Of a stretch of DNA of 64,000 nucleotides, positions 26,913 through 36,500 are shown in pieces. Location: positions 186,001-250,000 of the forward strand of contig NSJK01000002.1 in NCBI GenBank assembly GCA_002632325.1, in the 5' to 3' direction. The position numbers and the translations under genes are program-made. A model generated the notes under the pieces. That model was not told the origin of the DNA. It worked only from the letters and a program-made list of their open reading frames with translations, and did no database searches. This stretch comes from Lysobacterales bacterium. GTDB taxonomy: Bacteria; Pseudomonadota; Gammaproteobacteria; Xanthomonadales; Rhodanobacteraceae. Within the stretch, counting starts at the first letter, position 1, and each line of letters starts with the position of its first letter.

Positions 26913-27659
26913 TCACAGCGTCGGCGTATCGAGCGCCTTGAGCCGCGCCAGCATCTGATCGGGGTCGAGGTAGCCGCCGATCTTGCTGCCATCGGCCGCG
27001 TAGATCGCCGGCGTGCCGTTGACGCCGACTTGCGCGCCGAGTTCGAAGTCCTGCGTCACCGGATTGTCGCACTTGAGCAGAGGCGGCATCTGACCACCCT
27101 TGGCCGCGGTGAATGTCGCCTTGCGATCCTTCGCGCACCACACCGAGATCGCCTTGTCGAAGGATTCGGTACCAGGCCCCGAACGTGGGAAGAACAGGTA
27201 ATCGACCTCGATTCCGCGCTTGTTGTACTCGGCGATCTGCGAGTGCAGCTTGCGGCAGTAGCCGCAGTCGATGTCGGTGAACACGGTGATCTTGTACTGC
27301 GGCTTGCCGGCCGGCGCAAAGATGATGCGGCGGCTCGCAGGTACCTCATCGAGCTTCTTCTTCACGTCGACCGCGAGGCGCGCCTCGGTGAGATCGCGCT
27401 GCTTGAGCGTATCGAGCAGCTTGCCCTGCAGGATGTACTTGCCGTCGTCACTGATGTAGACGATCTGGCTGCCGACGATCACCTGCTGGAAGCCGGCCAT
27501 CGGCGCGGCTTCGATCGCGTCGATCTTGGCCTGCGGCACGAGATCGGTGAGCGCCTTGCGCGCGGCGGCCTGCGCCGGGGTATCGGCAGCATTGACGAGA
27601 CTGGTGGCGCCGAGCGCAGCAAGCGCAAGGATGGAAACGAGCGGGAGGCGCTTTGGCAT
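26913..27659 (-). CDS. dsbC: Periplasmic disulfide isomerase DsbC (CGYC)
   Basis: A 248-residue periplasmic protein: signal peptide (residues 1-24, cleavage after VNA), dimerisation domain (~25-90, GFQQVIVGSQIVYISDDGKYILQG), linker helix, and thioredoxin domain with active site C132-G-Y-C135, the same motif as E. coli DsbC. A second Cys pair (VWC...LLKC) probably forms the structural disulfide, and the cis-proline loop is NGTPAIY. It repairs wrong disulfides in exported proteins. It is the second of two tandem dsbC-like genes, 10 bp after the first, so the pair forms an operon. The start at 27659 has the signal peptide directly behind it. Confidence 0.93.
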   Translation of the reverse strand: MPKRLPLVSILALAALGATSLVNAADTPAQAAARKALTDLVPQAKIDAIEAAPMAGFQQVIVGSQIVYISDDGKYILQGKLLDTLKQRDLTEARLAVDVKKKLDEVPASRRIIFAPAGKPQYKITVFTDIDCGYCRKLHSQIAEYNKRGIEVDYLFFPRSGPGTESFDKAISVWCAKDRKATFTAAKGGQMPPLLKCDNPVTQDFELGAQVGVNGTPAIYAADGSKIGGYLDPDQMLARLKALDTPTL

Positions 27660-27669
27660 GATCAATTCC

Positions 27670-28410
27670 TCAATTCTTGGCAGCGAGCGCTGCGCTCTGG
27701 CGATCGAGTTCGGCAGCGAGCAAGTCGGGAGACATCGCGATCTGGCCGGGTATCTGCTTGCCATCGGGGCCGAGGATCGTCGGCGTCGCATTGATGCCCA
27801 GCGACTGCGCGAGACTGGCGAGCTCATTGATAGGATTCGGGCAAGTCGCAGTGCCCGGATCCTTGCCCGACATCGCCGCAGTGAAGGCTTCGGTGCGATC
27901 CTTCGAACACCAGACTGCCTGCGCCTTCTTGTCCGCGCCCGGATGAATGCTCAGCGGATAGAACAGGTAATCGACCGCAATGCCCTTGGCGTTGTACTGC
28001 GCGATCTGCTCATGAAATCGACGGCAGAACGGGCAGTCGATGTCGGTGAAAACGGTGACGGTGTGCTTGGCTTTGACCGGCGCCTTGGGTGCGAACACGA
28101 TGCGCTTGTCCGGGCCGATTTTCTCGAGCGCGAGCTTGCGCACCTTGGCGCGCGATTCCTGAGTCAGGTCACGCTGGTTGGCGACGTCAAATGCGCTGCC
28201 GTCGAGCACGTAGCGGCCGTCCTTGCTCACATAGATGAACTGGCTGCCGACGATGGCCTCGTAGAAACCCGGCACCACCGATTCCTGCGCTTCATCAACC
28301 TTGGCGTTGGGCGCGATGGTCTGCACCGCCTGCTGAACCACTTCACGGGGCGTTGCGGCAACGACCGTGCCGGCGAATGCCAGAGCAACCAAAGCACAAA
28401 GAAAGCGCAT
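27670..28410 (-). CDS. DsbC-like periplasmic disulfide isomerase (CPFC)
   Basis: A 246-residue paralogue of the downstream DsbC with the same architecture: signal peptide (1-18, cleavage VVA/A), dimerisation domain (FYEAIVGSQFIYVSKDGRYVLDG) and thioredoxin domain with C126-P-F-C129. The Pro in the active site usually makes such motifs more oxidising than CGYC, so the two proteins may differ in redox potential or clients. A second Cys pair (VWC...ATC) is kept and the cis-proline loop is NATPTIL. The gene precedes the second dsbC by 10 bp. The ATG at 28410 is chosen on the signal peptide. Confidence 0.92.
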   Translation of the reverse strand: MRFLCALVALAFAGTVVAATPREVVQQAVQTIAPNAKVDEAQESVVPGFYEAIVGSQFIYVSKDGRYVLDGSAFDVANQRDLTQESRAKVRKLALEKIGPDKRIVFAPKAPVKAKHTVTVFTDIDCPFCRRFHEQIAQYNAKGIAVDYLFYPLSIHPGADKKAQAVWCSKDRTEAFTAAMSGKDPGTATCPNPINELASLAQSLGINATPTILGPDGKQIPGQIAMSPDLLAAELDRQSAALAAKN

Positions 28411-28567
28411 GACAACCTCGAACTGGACTTGGTGGAAAGGGTGGCGCGATCGGCGCTGCGGGAGCGCATGCCACAAGTCGGGTTTGATCCCTGTGCGGCT
28501 GCCAAGTTTCAGCCACGCAACGCGGGATTATCCCACGCAAGTCATTGAAACGGAAGCGTGAAACGCA

Positions 28568-29527
28568 TCAACCTCGCGGGTGGTGTCGCGCATGCAGGCG
28601 TTTGAGCCCTTCCTTGGCAACCAAGGTATAGATCTGCGTCGTCGACAGCGAACTGTGGCCGAGCATGAGCTGCAGCGCACGCAGATCGGCGCCGTGATTG
28701 AGGAGATGGGTCGCAAACGAGTGCCGCAGCACATGCGGCGACACCCGTCCTGCGGCAATTCCGACTGCGGCCGCATGGCGACGCACGAGCGTCCAGAACA
28801 TCTGCCGAGTGATCGGCGCGCGCCGTGCGCTCACGAACAAGGCCGGGCTGGTACCACCCTTGAGCAGCGCCGGTCGTGCCTGTTCGATGTAGAGCGCGAG
28901 CCAGTGCGCCGCTTCCTCGCCCAGTGGCACGAGCCGTTCCTTGCCGCCCTTGCCGGTGATGCGCAAGACGCCCTGACGCAAATTGACCTGAGTCGCAGCG
29001 ATGCCGACCAGTTCGCTCACGCGCAGGCCACAGGCATACATGAGTTCGAGCATCGCGCGATCGCGCTGGCCCAGCGGCGTATCCGCTGGCGCGCGCAACA
29101 GTGCTTCGATTTCGGCCTCGGACAGCGCCTTGGGCAGGCCGCGCGGCAATTTCGGCGCATCGACGAGCAAGGTCGGATCAGCTTGAATGCGGCCCTCGCG
29201 CAGAAGCTGACGGTAGAAATGGCGCAGTGCCGAGAGCAATCGCGCGGTCGAACGTGGCTTGTAGCCGGACTGCGCGCGAGCGGCCAGATAGTCCTGCAAT
29301 GCCGCTCGGTCGGCATCTGCGAGTGACATGCCCCGCTCGCCCAGCCAGCACGAGAAACCGCTCAGATCAGCGCGATAGCTGGCCAGCGTGTGATCGGCCA
29401 AGCCGAGCTCGGCCCAGATCCGCTCGATGAACTGCGCGATCAGGATCGCATCGTCGCCAGCAAGACGCTGATCACGCGCGCGCCTTGCCGTATGCACGTT
29501 GTTGGTGGAGACGCTGGGCGCGGGCAT
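28568..29527 (-). CDS. xerD: Tyrosine recombinase XerD
   Basis: A ~319-residue tyrosine recombinase that with XerC resolves chromosome dimers at dif. The N-terminal SAM-like core-binding domain (IAQFIERIWAELGLADHTLASYRADLSGF) precedes the catalytic domain: first Arg in ACGLRVSELVG, Lys in GKGGKERLVPLG, HxxR in HVLRHSFATHLLNHGADLR, second His in LGHSSLSTTQIYT, and the nucleophile Tyr in that segment. The C-terminal extension LVAKEGLKRLHARHHPRG matches the XerD tail that contacts XerC/FtsK. I use the ATG at 29527; a GTG at 29539 would add four residues. It lies upstream of the dsbC pair, as in several gammaproteobacteria where xerD precedes dsbC. Confidence 0.95.
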   Translation of the reverse strand: MPAPSVSTNNVHTARRARDQRLAGDDAILIAQFIERIWAELGLADHTLASYRADLSGFSCWLGERGMSLADADRAALQDYLAARAQSGYKPRSTARLLSALRHFYRQLLREGRIQADPTLLVDAPKLPRGLPKALSEAEIEALLRAPADTPLGQRDRAMLELMYACGLRVSELVGIAATQVNLRQGVLRITGKGGKERLVPLGEEAAHWLALYIEQARPALLKGGTSPALFVSARRAPITRQMFWTLVRRHAAAVGIAAGRVSPHVLRHSFATHLLNHGADLRALQLMLGHSSLSTTQIYTLVAKEGLKRLHARHHPRG

Positions 29528-29603
29528 CGACGAAGCCACGGTGCTGATGCCGCGAGCCTAGCAGGATTGCGGTACCCGCTACCTCTGGCGCGCGATCAAC
29601 ACG

Positions 29604-29628
29604 CCGGCCCGGCTGCACTCCGGGCCGG
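29604..29628 (-). terminator. Hairpin downstream of the 29658-30581 secreted-protein gene
   Basis: A 9-bp perfect inverted repeat (CCGGCCCGG / CCGGGCCGG, 7-nt loop) lies 29 bp after the stop and before xerD. There is no U-run on the minus strand; a T-rich stretch is present only on the plus side. A transcription end here is plausible but weakly supported. Confidence 0.4.
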
Positions 29629-29657
29629 TCTTGTCTCTTCTCACTCACTTGCTCGCG

Positions 29658-30581
29658 TCAGTACTTTCGATAGCGCTGGCAAACGACTGCACCCTGGGTG
29701 ACCACACAGGCAACTCCCCAGACCCCACCACTTTGGACGTCCTGCACGGTCACACCCATTTGCTGGACATAATTCAGGAACTGATCCAGCTCCTCCGGAT
29801 GTCTGCTGAAGTCGTAGTTGCCGACAACCTGGCCTGGAGACCGCGGCACCGTCTGGTTGTTCGCATCAGTCAGCTCTTCAATTCGTGGCTCCAGGTCCCC
29901 CTTGGACCATTTCAGGGCGATCTTGCTGCCGTCCTTGAGGTCGAACACGATGAAGATGGTCGCATTGCTTGCCTTGTCGAGCTGCAAGGCATTGCCGAAC
30001 AACTTGAGCAGGGCCTGCGCCGCCGCTTTGGGCAAATCCCAGCCATGCGCGCCCATATCCCGCACCCAGTCGGACAGGTCGTTTTGCCGACCTGTGGAGC
30101 TGGCAAAATCGAAAATGTTGCCGTTCGCGACCGAATCCGGAAAACCGATTGGAGTCGGACCTGCACGAAGATCAAATGTCACGGTCGACTTCATGGTCCC
30201 GCTGGTCAGTTGATAGGCGGCGACCCAGTCATCCCAATCTGCAAGGAGGTAGCCCTCCACCGGCACCTGTTTGACAGCCAGGTTCTGGGCCTGGATGACC
30301 AGGCTTGGACGTGCTTGTGCCGCGGTATCGCCGGTCGCTTCCTGAGACACCGTGCCAGTAGGTGTCGGCGGGGCGCCGGTATCGAGATAGACCTGGAATT
30401 TGCGCAGCGATGAGCTCTGGAAGTTATACAGATAGTGCTCGCCGACACCGAGACCCTTGGCCATCTGGATCCAGCTCGTCGATGTGCTGCACGGACATTC
30501 CCGGGCGGTTTGCGCGTTCGCGGCGGGCGGCGCGAGCCCGCCCAGAAGCGCGAACAAGCCTGCGAGCCAAACTGCCTTCAT
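29658..30581 (-). CDS. Exported protein of unknown function
   Basis: A 307-residue protein with a signal peptide (hydrophobic core VWLAGLFALLGGLAPPA, cleavage near NAQ, residue ~24) and a textbook Shine-Dalgarno AAGGAGG five bases before the ATG. I recognise no family. The mature protein starts with a CPC motif, then a beta-rich half (YLYNFQSSSLRKFQVYLDTG; PSLVIQAQNLAVKQVPVEGYLL) and a second half with a helical segment (LPKAAAQALLKLFGNALQ) and an IFIVFDLKDGSKIALKWSKG beta pair. Two more cysteines sit near the C-terminus (GVACVVTQGAVVCQRY). It appears to be a single-gene unit between xerD and the divergent RDD gene. A secreted or periplasmic role is all that can be said. Confidence 0.75.
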   Translation of the reverse strand: MKAVWLAGLFALLGGLAPPAANAQTARECPCSTSTSWIQMAKGLGVGEHYLYNFQSSSLRKFQVYLDTGAPPTPTGTVSQEATGDTAAQARPSLVIQAQNLAVKQVPVEGYLLADWDDWVAAYQLTSGTMKSTVTFDLRAGPTPIGFPDSVANGNIFDFASSTGRQNDLSDWVRDMGAHGWDLPKAAAQALLKLFGNALQLDKASNATIFIVFDLKDGSKIALKWSKGDLEPRIEELTDANNQTVPRSPGQVVGNYDFSRHPEELDQFLNYVQQMGVTVQDVQSGGVWGVACVVTQGAVVCQRYRKY

Positions 30582-30749
30582 GATGCCTCCTTGGACCTTC
30601 GTCCGGTTTCAGGTGAGTTCAAGCCCGAATCGTTGCGGGCAGGCTCAGATTACCCCCCCCCGAAATCGATCAAGAACATGAGGTCTCGAATGTGCGCAAA
30701 TGTGAGCGGCTTGGCAAAACACGGCAACTGCCCGACCATCGGCAGGATG

Positions 30750-31196
30750 ATGACGAATCCTGATCCCACCCGCAGCACAGGGCTCGGACGCCGCCTCGCC
30801 GCGATGCTCTATGACCTGTTTCCGCTGCTCGGCCTGTGGATGCTCGTGGCCGCACTGTTCCTGCTCGCTTCCGGTGGGCGCGTGGATGCCGCGCATCCGC
30901 CGTTTGCGTATCAACTTGCGTTGCGCGTCGCCCTGCTCGCAGTGAGCGCGGCCTATTTCACCGTGTCGTGGACGCGCGGCGGGCAAACGATCGGCATGCG
31001 CGCCTGGCGCATTCGCGTGGAGGCGGCGGACGGAAGCCACTTGTCTTGGCCACGCGCGCTGCTGCGCTTTTGTGTCGCCCTGGTTTCGTTGGGGTTCTTC
31101 GGGCTGGGCTACCTGTGGTGCCTCATCGACCGCGAAGGGCGCGCATGGCACGATCTCGCCGCGCGCAGCCGAATGATCCATCTGCCACACGGATGA
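30750..31196 (+). CDS. RDD-family inner-membrane protein
   Basis: A 148-residue membrane protein of the RDD family, named for conserved Arg and Asp residues in its helices. The first is GRRLAAMLYDLFPLLGLWML (R..YD), the second LRVALLAVSAAYFTVSWTRGGQTIGMRAWRIRV (the TxGM motif), the third RALLRFCVALVSLGFFGLGYLWCLIDREGRAWHDLAARSRMI (the DxxxRxWHD motif). Family members are small multi-helix proteins of mostly unknown role; some have been proposed to move ions. Two adjacent ATG codons (30747, 30750) are possible starts and the ribosome site is poor. It stands alone, head-to-head with the secreted-protein gene and tail-to-tail with chpC. A run of nine C lies at 30653-30661 upstream. Confidence 0.85.
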   Translation: MTNPDPTRSTGLGRRLAAMLYDLFPLLGLWMLVAALFLLASGGRVDAAHPPFAYQLALRVALLAVSAAYFTVSWTRGGQTIGMRAWRIRVEAADGSHLSWPRALLRFCVALVSLGFFGLGYLWCLIDREGRAWHDLAARSRMIHLPHG

Positions 31197-31247
31197 ATGG
31201 CATGCGGATGCGCGCGGCGGCAAGCCGTCTGCGCACCACGCGCCGAC

Positions 31248-31712
31248 TCAGGCAGCGGTTGCCTGCATCACCATGCTTTCGATCGAATCGAGATCGGGAA
31301 TGATCGCGCGGTCGTCGCGTACGAGCACTTCGACGCGCACACCGGGCGCATGCGGCTCGTCATCCGAAGTCTGGATCAAGAGTTCCTGGGTGATCGTGGT
31401 CAGGCGCGGGAAGCCTTGCACGAGCAGCGCGATGAACGGCATGCCGGCATTTCCGCCCAAGGCCTTGAGCACCGCGACTCGCGCGTTGTTGCGGTTTTCC
31501 TCGGTCAGGCGACCGGTGAGAATCGGCAGCGACACCAGCGGCAATCGCCAGCCGCGCCAGGTCAGGCGACCGAGCAGCCAAGCCGGAGCGCCGGCAATCG
31601 GTTCGGGCGTGGTGTAACTGATGACCTCGGCAACGGTGGCGTTGGGAAGCAGCACGCGGCCTTCGGTGACCGGCACCATGACGCCTCGGATTTCACGCGG
31701 GAGTTCGGCCAT
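31248..31712 (-). CDS. chpC: CheW-like adaptor ChpC
   Basis: A 154-residue single CheW domain (VMVPVTEGRVLLPNATVAEVISYTTPEP, GRLTWRGWRLPLVSLPIL, DDRAIIPDLDSIESMVMQA). In the Pseudomonas Chp cluster chpC likewise follows chpB and encodes a second CheW-like adaptor beside PilI; it may couple additional receptors to ChpA. Typical CheW receptor-binding residues such as the Arg in GNxRG are replaced (RLTWRGWRLP keeps the W/RG core). It is the last gene of the Pil-Chp operon, 50 bp after chpB. Confidence 0.85.
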   Translation of the reverse strand: MAELPREIRGVMVPVTEGRVLLPNATVAEVISYTTPEPIAGAPAWLLGRLTWRGWRLPLVSLPILTGRLTEENRNNARVAVLKALGGNAGMPFIALLVQGFPRLTTITQELLIQTSDDEPHAPGVRVEVLVRDDRAIIPDLDSIESMVMQATAA

Positions 31713-31762
31713 TTTCGTCTTCCTTCCTCAAGCGCCGCTTTGCTGCCGCGACGCAGATCTGT

Positions 31763-33574
31763 TCAGGCTGGTTCGTCGTTGAGCTTCTGCGCCAGTTCCT
31801 CGGGCGAACCCTGGAACTGCACCACACCGGTATCGATCACGCCTTCGACCATGGTGCTGACCACGCAACTGTCGGGGCTTTGCGTGTAGACACGCCCACC
31901 TGCCGCGGCGATGGCCTTGCAACCTTCTGCCGCGTCTTCGGACATGCCCGAGAAAATGATCGCGCCAGAGCCGGCGCCAAACCGCGAAGCGACATCTTCG
32001 AGCACGCGATCGATCGAGGGGCGGTAGGCTTGCGGCTCGCTCTGCGGCTGCAGCACGACCACGCCATTGAGATCAACCAGCAGCCGCTGCTCGTTGGGCA
32101 CGATCAGGACTTCGCCATGACTTGCACGATCGCCATGTGCCGGCGTGCGCACGATCAACGGCACCGCCCGCGCGAGTTGGCGCGTCATCGTCTCGACGAA
32201 TTCATCGCCCAAATGCTGCGCAACGAGGAACAGCGCGGGATAGCCCTGTGGCAGACCCGCAAGGAACTTGCGCACCGCGTCGGGGCCGCCGATCGAGGCG
32301 CCCAGCACCCACACGCGACGAATCTTGCCCGCGGGTGCAGAGTCGGGATCGAGCCAGTTCTCGTGGGATGCCTTCTCGATCGCGATCGGCGCGACGACTT
32401 CCTCAAGCGGTACGAGCTCGAGCGAGAACAGACTGCTGGCCGCGGTCGTACTGGCCGGCGGAGCCTCCCCACCCTCGGGAGCAAGGTATTCGGCCGCGCT
32501 CATCTTGTCGACGTGAACTTCAGCATCGGCCTTGATCGGCGGGGCGTCGGCGAGGACTTCGTCTAGCAGTTCGTCGATCGACCATTGGCTCGAATCCCCG
32601 GTGGAAGAGACCGCCTCGCCAGGCGCCAGCAATTCCACCGGTGGCGGCGGCGCATCGAAATCGAGGTCGATGTCCATCGCGATCGCATCATCGGCGGTGA
32701 TCGGTTCGACCTCGGGCATCGGATCAAGCCTTGGCTCGAGCACTTCGCGCGAAGTGGGGATGGAATCCTCGAGCGTCAGTTCTTCGATCTCGAAATGTTC
32801 CGCCGCGTCTGTGCTTTCCAGCTCGATCGGCTCGATCTGGTCCGATTCATCGGCGTCGACCAGACTCAGCCCGGCCGATGGAACTTCGCGCGCCGACTCC
32901 AGCGGGGGTGGCGCAGCTTCGAGATCGTCGAAATCGAACGCAAAGGCATCATCACTCTGAAGAACTTCAGGCTGCGGCGCGGCCACCGGCGGAGCCGGCT
33001 CACTCGGCGCCGGTGCGGGCGGCGCGAGGTCGATCGGTTCGAGGTCGAGCGATGGCGCTTCGACTTCAGCCAATTCGATGACTGGCTCCGATGCGGCAAC
33101 GGATTCCCGCGCAGGCTCTGGCTCGGGGATCACTGCGGCAGGCGTTTCCACCGCTCGCGGTACGGGCGTACTTGCCGCAGGCAAAGGCACCGGGATCGCT
33201 TCGGCACCTTCGGGGCGCGGCGGGTGGATTTCGCCACTGCCGAACACCTTTGAGGCGAGATGGCGCATCCAGCGCGCCTGATCCCAGCCCGACAGGGCGC
33301 AGCTCACGCCGCCGTCGTTGATCAAGACGCGATAGCGGTCATCATCGAGCAGGTCATAGACCTCGTCGAATTCCGCATTGTCGCCGTCGTCGAGATTGAC
33401 GATGACCACGCGCGCGCCCGAGCGCTCGAGCGCCTCACGACTGAAAGTGCTGGCGACGCTTTCGTAAGCCACCTGTGCGCCCAGCGCATCAAGCGCAGCA
33501 CGCAGATGCTCGTTGCGCGTGGGCTTGTCGCTGAGCAGGGCGACATGGATCGGATTCGACTCAGGCACGTTCAC
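31763..33574 (-). CDS. chpB: Chemosensory methylesterase ChpB (CheB domain, long acidic linker)
   Basis: A 603-residue protein. The C-terminal ~185 residues are a CheB esterase that removes methyl groups from the PilJ receptor: catalytic Ser427 in VLGASIGGP, His454 in VAQHLGDEF and Asp547 in SGMSEDAAEG. The N-terminal ~120 residues have the strand-helix order of a receiver (VALLSDKPTRNEHLRAALDALG ... ARVVIVNLDDGDN) but the usual acidic pair and Thr/Lys switch residues are not in place, so it may be a pseudo-receiver. Between them lies a ~280-residue Glu/Asp/Pro/Ala-rich, likely disordered linker. The start is GTG at 33574, overlapping the chpA stop by 14 bp. Confidence 0.9.
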   Translation of the reverse strand: MNVPESNPIHVALLSDKPTRNEHLRAALDALGAQVAYESVASTFSREALERSGARVVIVNLDDGDNAEFDEVYDLLDDDRYRVLINDGGVSCALSGWDQARWMRHLASKVFGSGEIHPPRPEGAEAIPVPLPAASTPVPRAVETPAAVIPEPEPARESVAASEPVIELAEVEAPSLDLEPIDLAPPAPAPSEPAPPVAAPQPEVLQSDDAFAFDFDDLEAAPPPLESAREVPSAGLSLVDADESDQIEPIELESTDAAEHFEIEELTLEDSIPTSREVLEPRLDPMPEVEPITADDAIAMDIDLDFDAPPPPVELLAPGEAVSSTGDSSQWSIDELLDEVLADAPPIKADAEVHVDKMSAAEYLAPEGGEAPPASTTAASSLFSLELVPLEEVVAPIAIEKASHENWLDPDSAPAGKIRRVWVLGASIGGPDAVRKFLAGLPQGYPALFLVAQHLGDEFVETMTRQLARAVPLIVRTPAHGDRASHGEVLIVPNEQRLLVDLNGVVVLQPQSEPQAYRPSIDRVLEDVASRFGAGSGAIIFSGMSEDAAEGCKAIAAAGGRVYTQSPDSCVVSTMVEGVIDTGVVQFQGSPEELAQKLNDEPA

Positions 33575-36500
33575 GCTTCAGGACTTCCTGTACGTTGCGC
33601 AGCAGATCATCTTCCTGGTACGGCTTGCCGAGGTAACGCTCGACGCCCAGTTCGAGCGCACGTTGGCGATGCTTTTCGCCGGTACGCGAGGTAATCATGA
33701 TGATCGGGATCTTGCGCAGACGCGCATCGTTGCGCATGTAGGTCGCCAGTTCGTAGCCGTCCATGCGCGGCATTTCGATGTCGAGCAGGAGCAGGTCCGG
33801 AGTCATGTCCTGCAGCTTCTCGACCGCGTCCAGGCCATCCTTCGCCGTGGCGACCTCGTAGTCGGCACGTTCGAGCACGCGCGTGGTGACCTTGCGCATG
33901 GTGATCGAATCGTCGACGACCATGACCAGCGGATTGGCACGGACTTCTTCGGCCTGCGGCGCCGCCGGCGCCATGAACTCGGGAAGTTCCTCGACCGCAC
34001 CTTCTTCGATGCGTGCCCGCAGCGCAGCCAGACGGCGCACCAGCGGCGCGAGGTCGAGAATCATCACCACCGAACCATCACCCATGATGGTGGCGCCGAA
34101 GATGCCCGGAATCGAGCTCAACTGCGGACCCACCGACTTGACGACGATTTCGCGCGAACCGACCACGCCGTCGATACGGATCGCGGCGCGCTGATCGCCG
34201 GTGCGCGTCATCAGCAGCGGCACCTGCATTTCTTCGCTGGCGACGTGGACACGCGGCAGACCGAGCAGATGTGACAGCTCGTAGATCGCGAATTCCTCAC
34301 CCGCGTACATGTGCTTGGCATCCCCGGCGGCCAAGCGCCGCTCGAGGTCGTCCTGGGCGATACGCGCAACACCCTGCACCGAGGACATCGGAATCGCGTA
34401 CTGGTGCTCGCCCAGTTTGATGAGGATCGCCTGGGTGACCGCCAGCGTGAACGGCAGACGGATCGTGAACTGCGAACCCTTGCCACGCGTGGAATCGATT
34501 GCCAGCGAACCGCCGAGCTGCTTGATCTCGTTATTGACGACGTCCATGCCGACGCCACGACCGGCGAGCTGGGTGACATGCTCGGCGGTCGAGAAGCCGG
34601 TTTCGAGAATGAATCCGTACAGATCGCGATCGGAGAGTTGCACGTCCGGGCCGAGCAGGCCGCGCTCGATCGCCTTGCGACGAATTGCCTCGCGATCCAT
34701 GCCACGGCCGTCGTCGCTGATGCGCAACACGACTTCGGTCGCTTCACGATTCACCGCGATGTTGACCGTGCCTTCGGCTGGCTTGCCATTGGTTTCGCGG
34801 TCGCCGGGGGCTTCGATGCCGTGCGCAAGCGCGTTGCGCAACATGTGCTCGAAGGGCGCCTTCATGCGCTCGAGCAGGTTGCGGTCCATTTCGCCGTGGG
34901 CGCCTTCGACCGTGAGCTGGGCGCGCTTGCCCAGTTCCTGCGCGGCCTGACGCAAGGTACGCCGCAGATTCGGTACCATCGACTCGAATGGCACCATGCG
35001 CGTGCGCATGAGGCCTTCCTGCAGTTCGGAACTGACGCGCGACTGCTGCAACAGCAGGGTTTCGGACTGACGCGTCTGCTCATCGAGCAGGTTCTGAATC
35101 GAGACCAAGTCCGAAACCGATTCGCTCAGCGCACGCGACAGCTGCTGCAGCTGCGAGAAGCGATCGAGTTCGAGTGGATCGAACGTGGTGTCGGCGTCGT
35201 GCTGCTCGCGCTGGTAGCGCGCGATGATCTGCGCTTCGGTTTCGATTTCGAGTTTGCGCAGCTGCTCGCGCAGACGGGTGACGGTCTGATCGAGTTCGAC
35301 GATGTTGGCGCGGAAGCTCACCACCTGCTGCTCGAGGCGGGAACGGTAGATCGAGACTTCGCCCGCGTTGTTGACCAGAGCGTCGAGCAGGTCGGAACGC
35401 ACGCGGATCATTTCCTGCGGCGCGTGCGCAACCTCGTCGCGATCCATTGCGGTGAGGTGACGCGCACTCGGGCGCGCAGGGGCTGCAGGCGCCGGTGCCG
35501 CCACGGGAGCTGGCGCAGGCGCCGCCGGCCTCACTTCAGCCGCGGGCGCCTGCGGCGCCGCAGCCGCTGCCGGACGACCCATGCCCGGAACCAGCGCATA
35601 CAGCCGCTCGATTGCGTTCGACGGCATCGCGATCGCGTTGCGTTGAGAGACGCGCTTGACCATCACGTGCAGGCGATCGAAACAGCGCTCGAGCGTTTCC
35701 ACCGAGGTGCGATCGATCGGGACGCGCCCATCGCCCATCGCATCGACCAGCGACTCCATCGCATGACTGAGATCGCCAACCGGCGCCAGGCCGGCCATGC
35801 GCGCACCGCCCTTGAGCGTGTGCAGGTCGCGTTGCAGGGCCGCGATCAGCTCCGGATCCTGCGGACGGCTGCGGAACTGCGCCACCACGCCGTCGGAGTG
35901 ATCGAGGATGTCGGTACCTTCGGCGACGAATACGTCGAGCAGATCGTCGTCGATATCGCCCAATACCAGCGCGCCATCGGGTTGCGGATCATCCATCAAG
36001 GGAACCGCTGCTACACCACCAAGGCTGGTTTCGGCAGGCGCGACCGCGACTTCCGGCGCAGGCTTGGCGACCGGCGCAGCGGCCACCGACGGGAGCGCGA
36101 CTTCGGCTGGAGCCACCGGCGTGGGCTGATCGAGCAAGGCCGCAGCGGGCAGGTCGCTCTCGACAGGCTCGTGCTGCGGTTCAACTTCCACGACCTCTTC
36201 GTGGCCGATCGCCTCGGCCGTGGAATCGAGAGTGATTTCCTCGTGCGCAGCGGCAGGCTCTTCGAATTCGAACTCGACCGCTTCGGCTGCGGGTGCGGAA
36301 TGCGTTTCGGCCGCCTCGGCCGTGAACGCGGCAACGGCCTGATTGGTGATCTCATCGAGTTCGCCAAACGACAGTTCGGAACTCGTCGCGGGGGCCGCTT
36401 CCGGCTCTGCTTCGGGCTCCGCCGCCGGCACGGACTCAGGCGTCGTCACCTCGTCGGTCAGCGCCAACTCGCTGCCGTCGGTGTACCACGGCATCGAAAC

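Noticed and set aside
30653-30661. Run of nine C upstream of the RDD gene as a phase-variation tract
   Set aside because: It lies outside any reading frame and not at a promoter spacer I can define; a single homopolymer is weak evidence.
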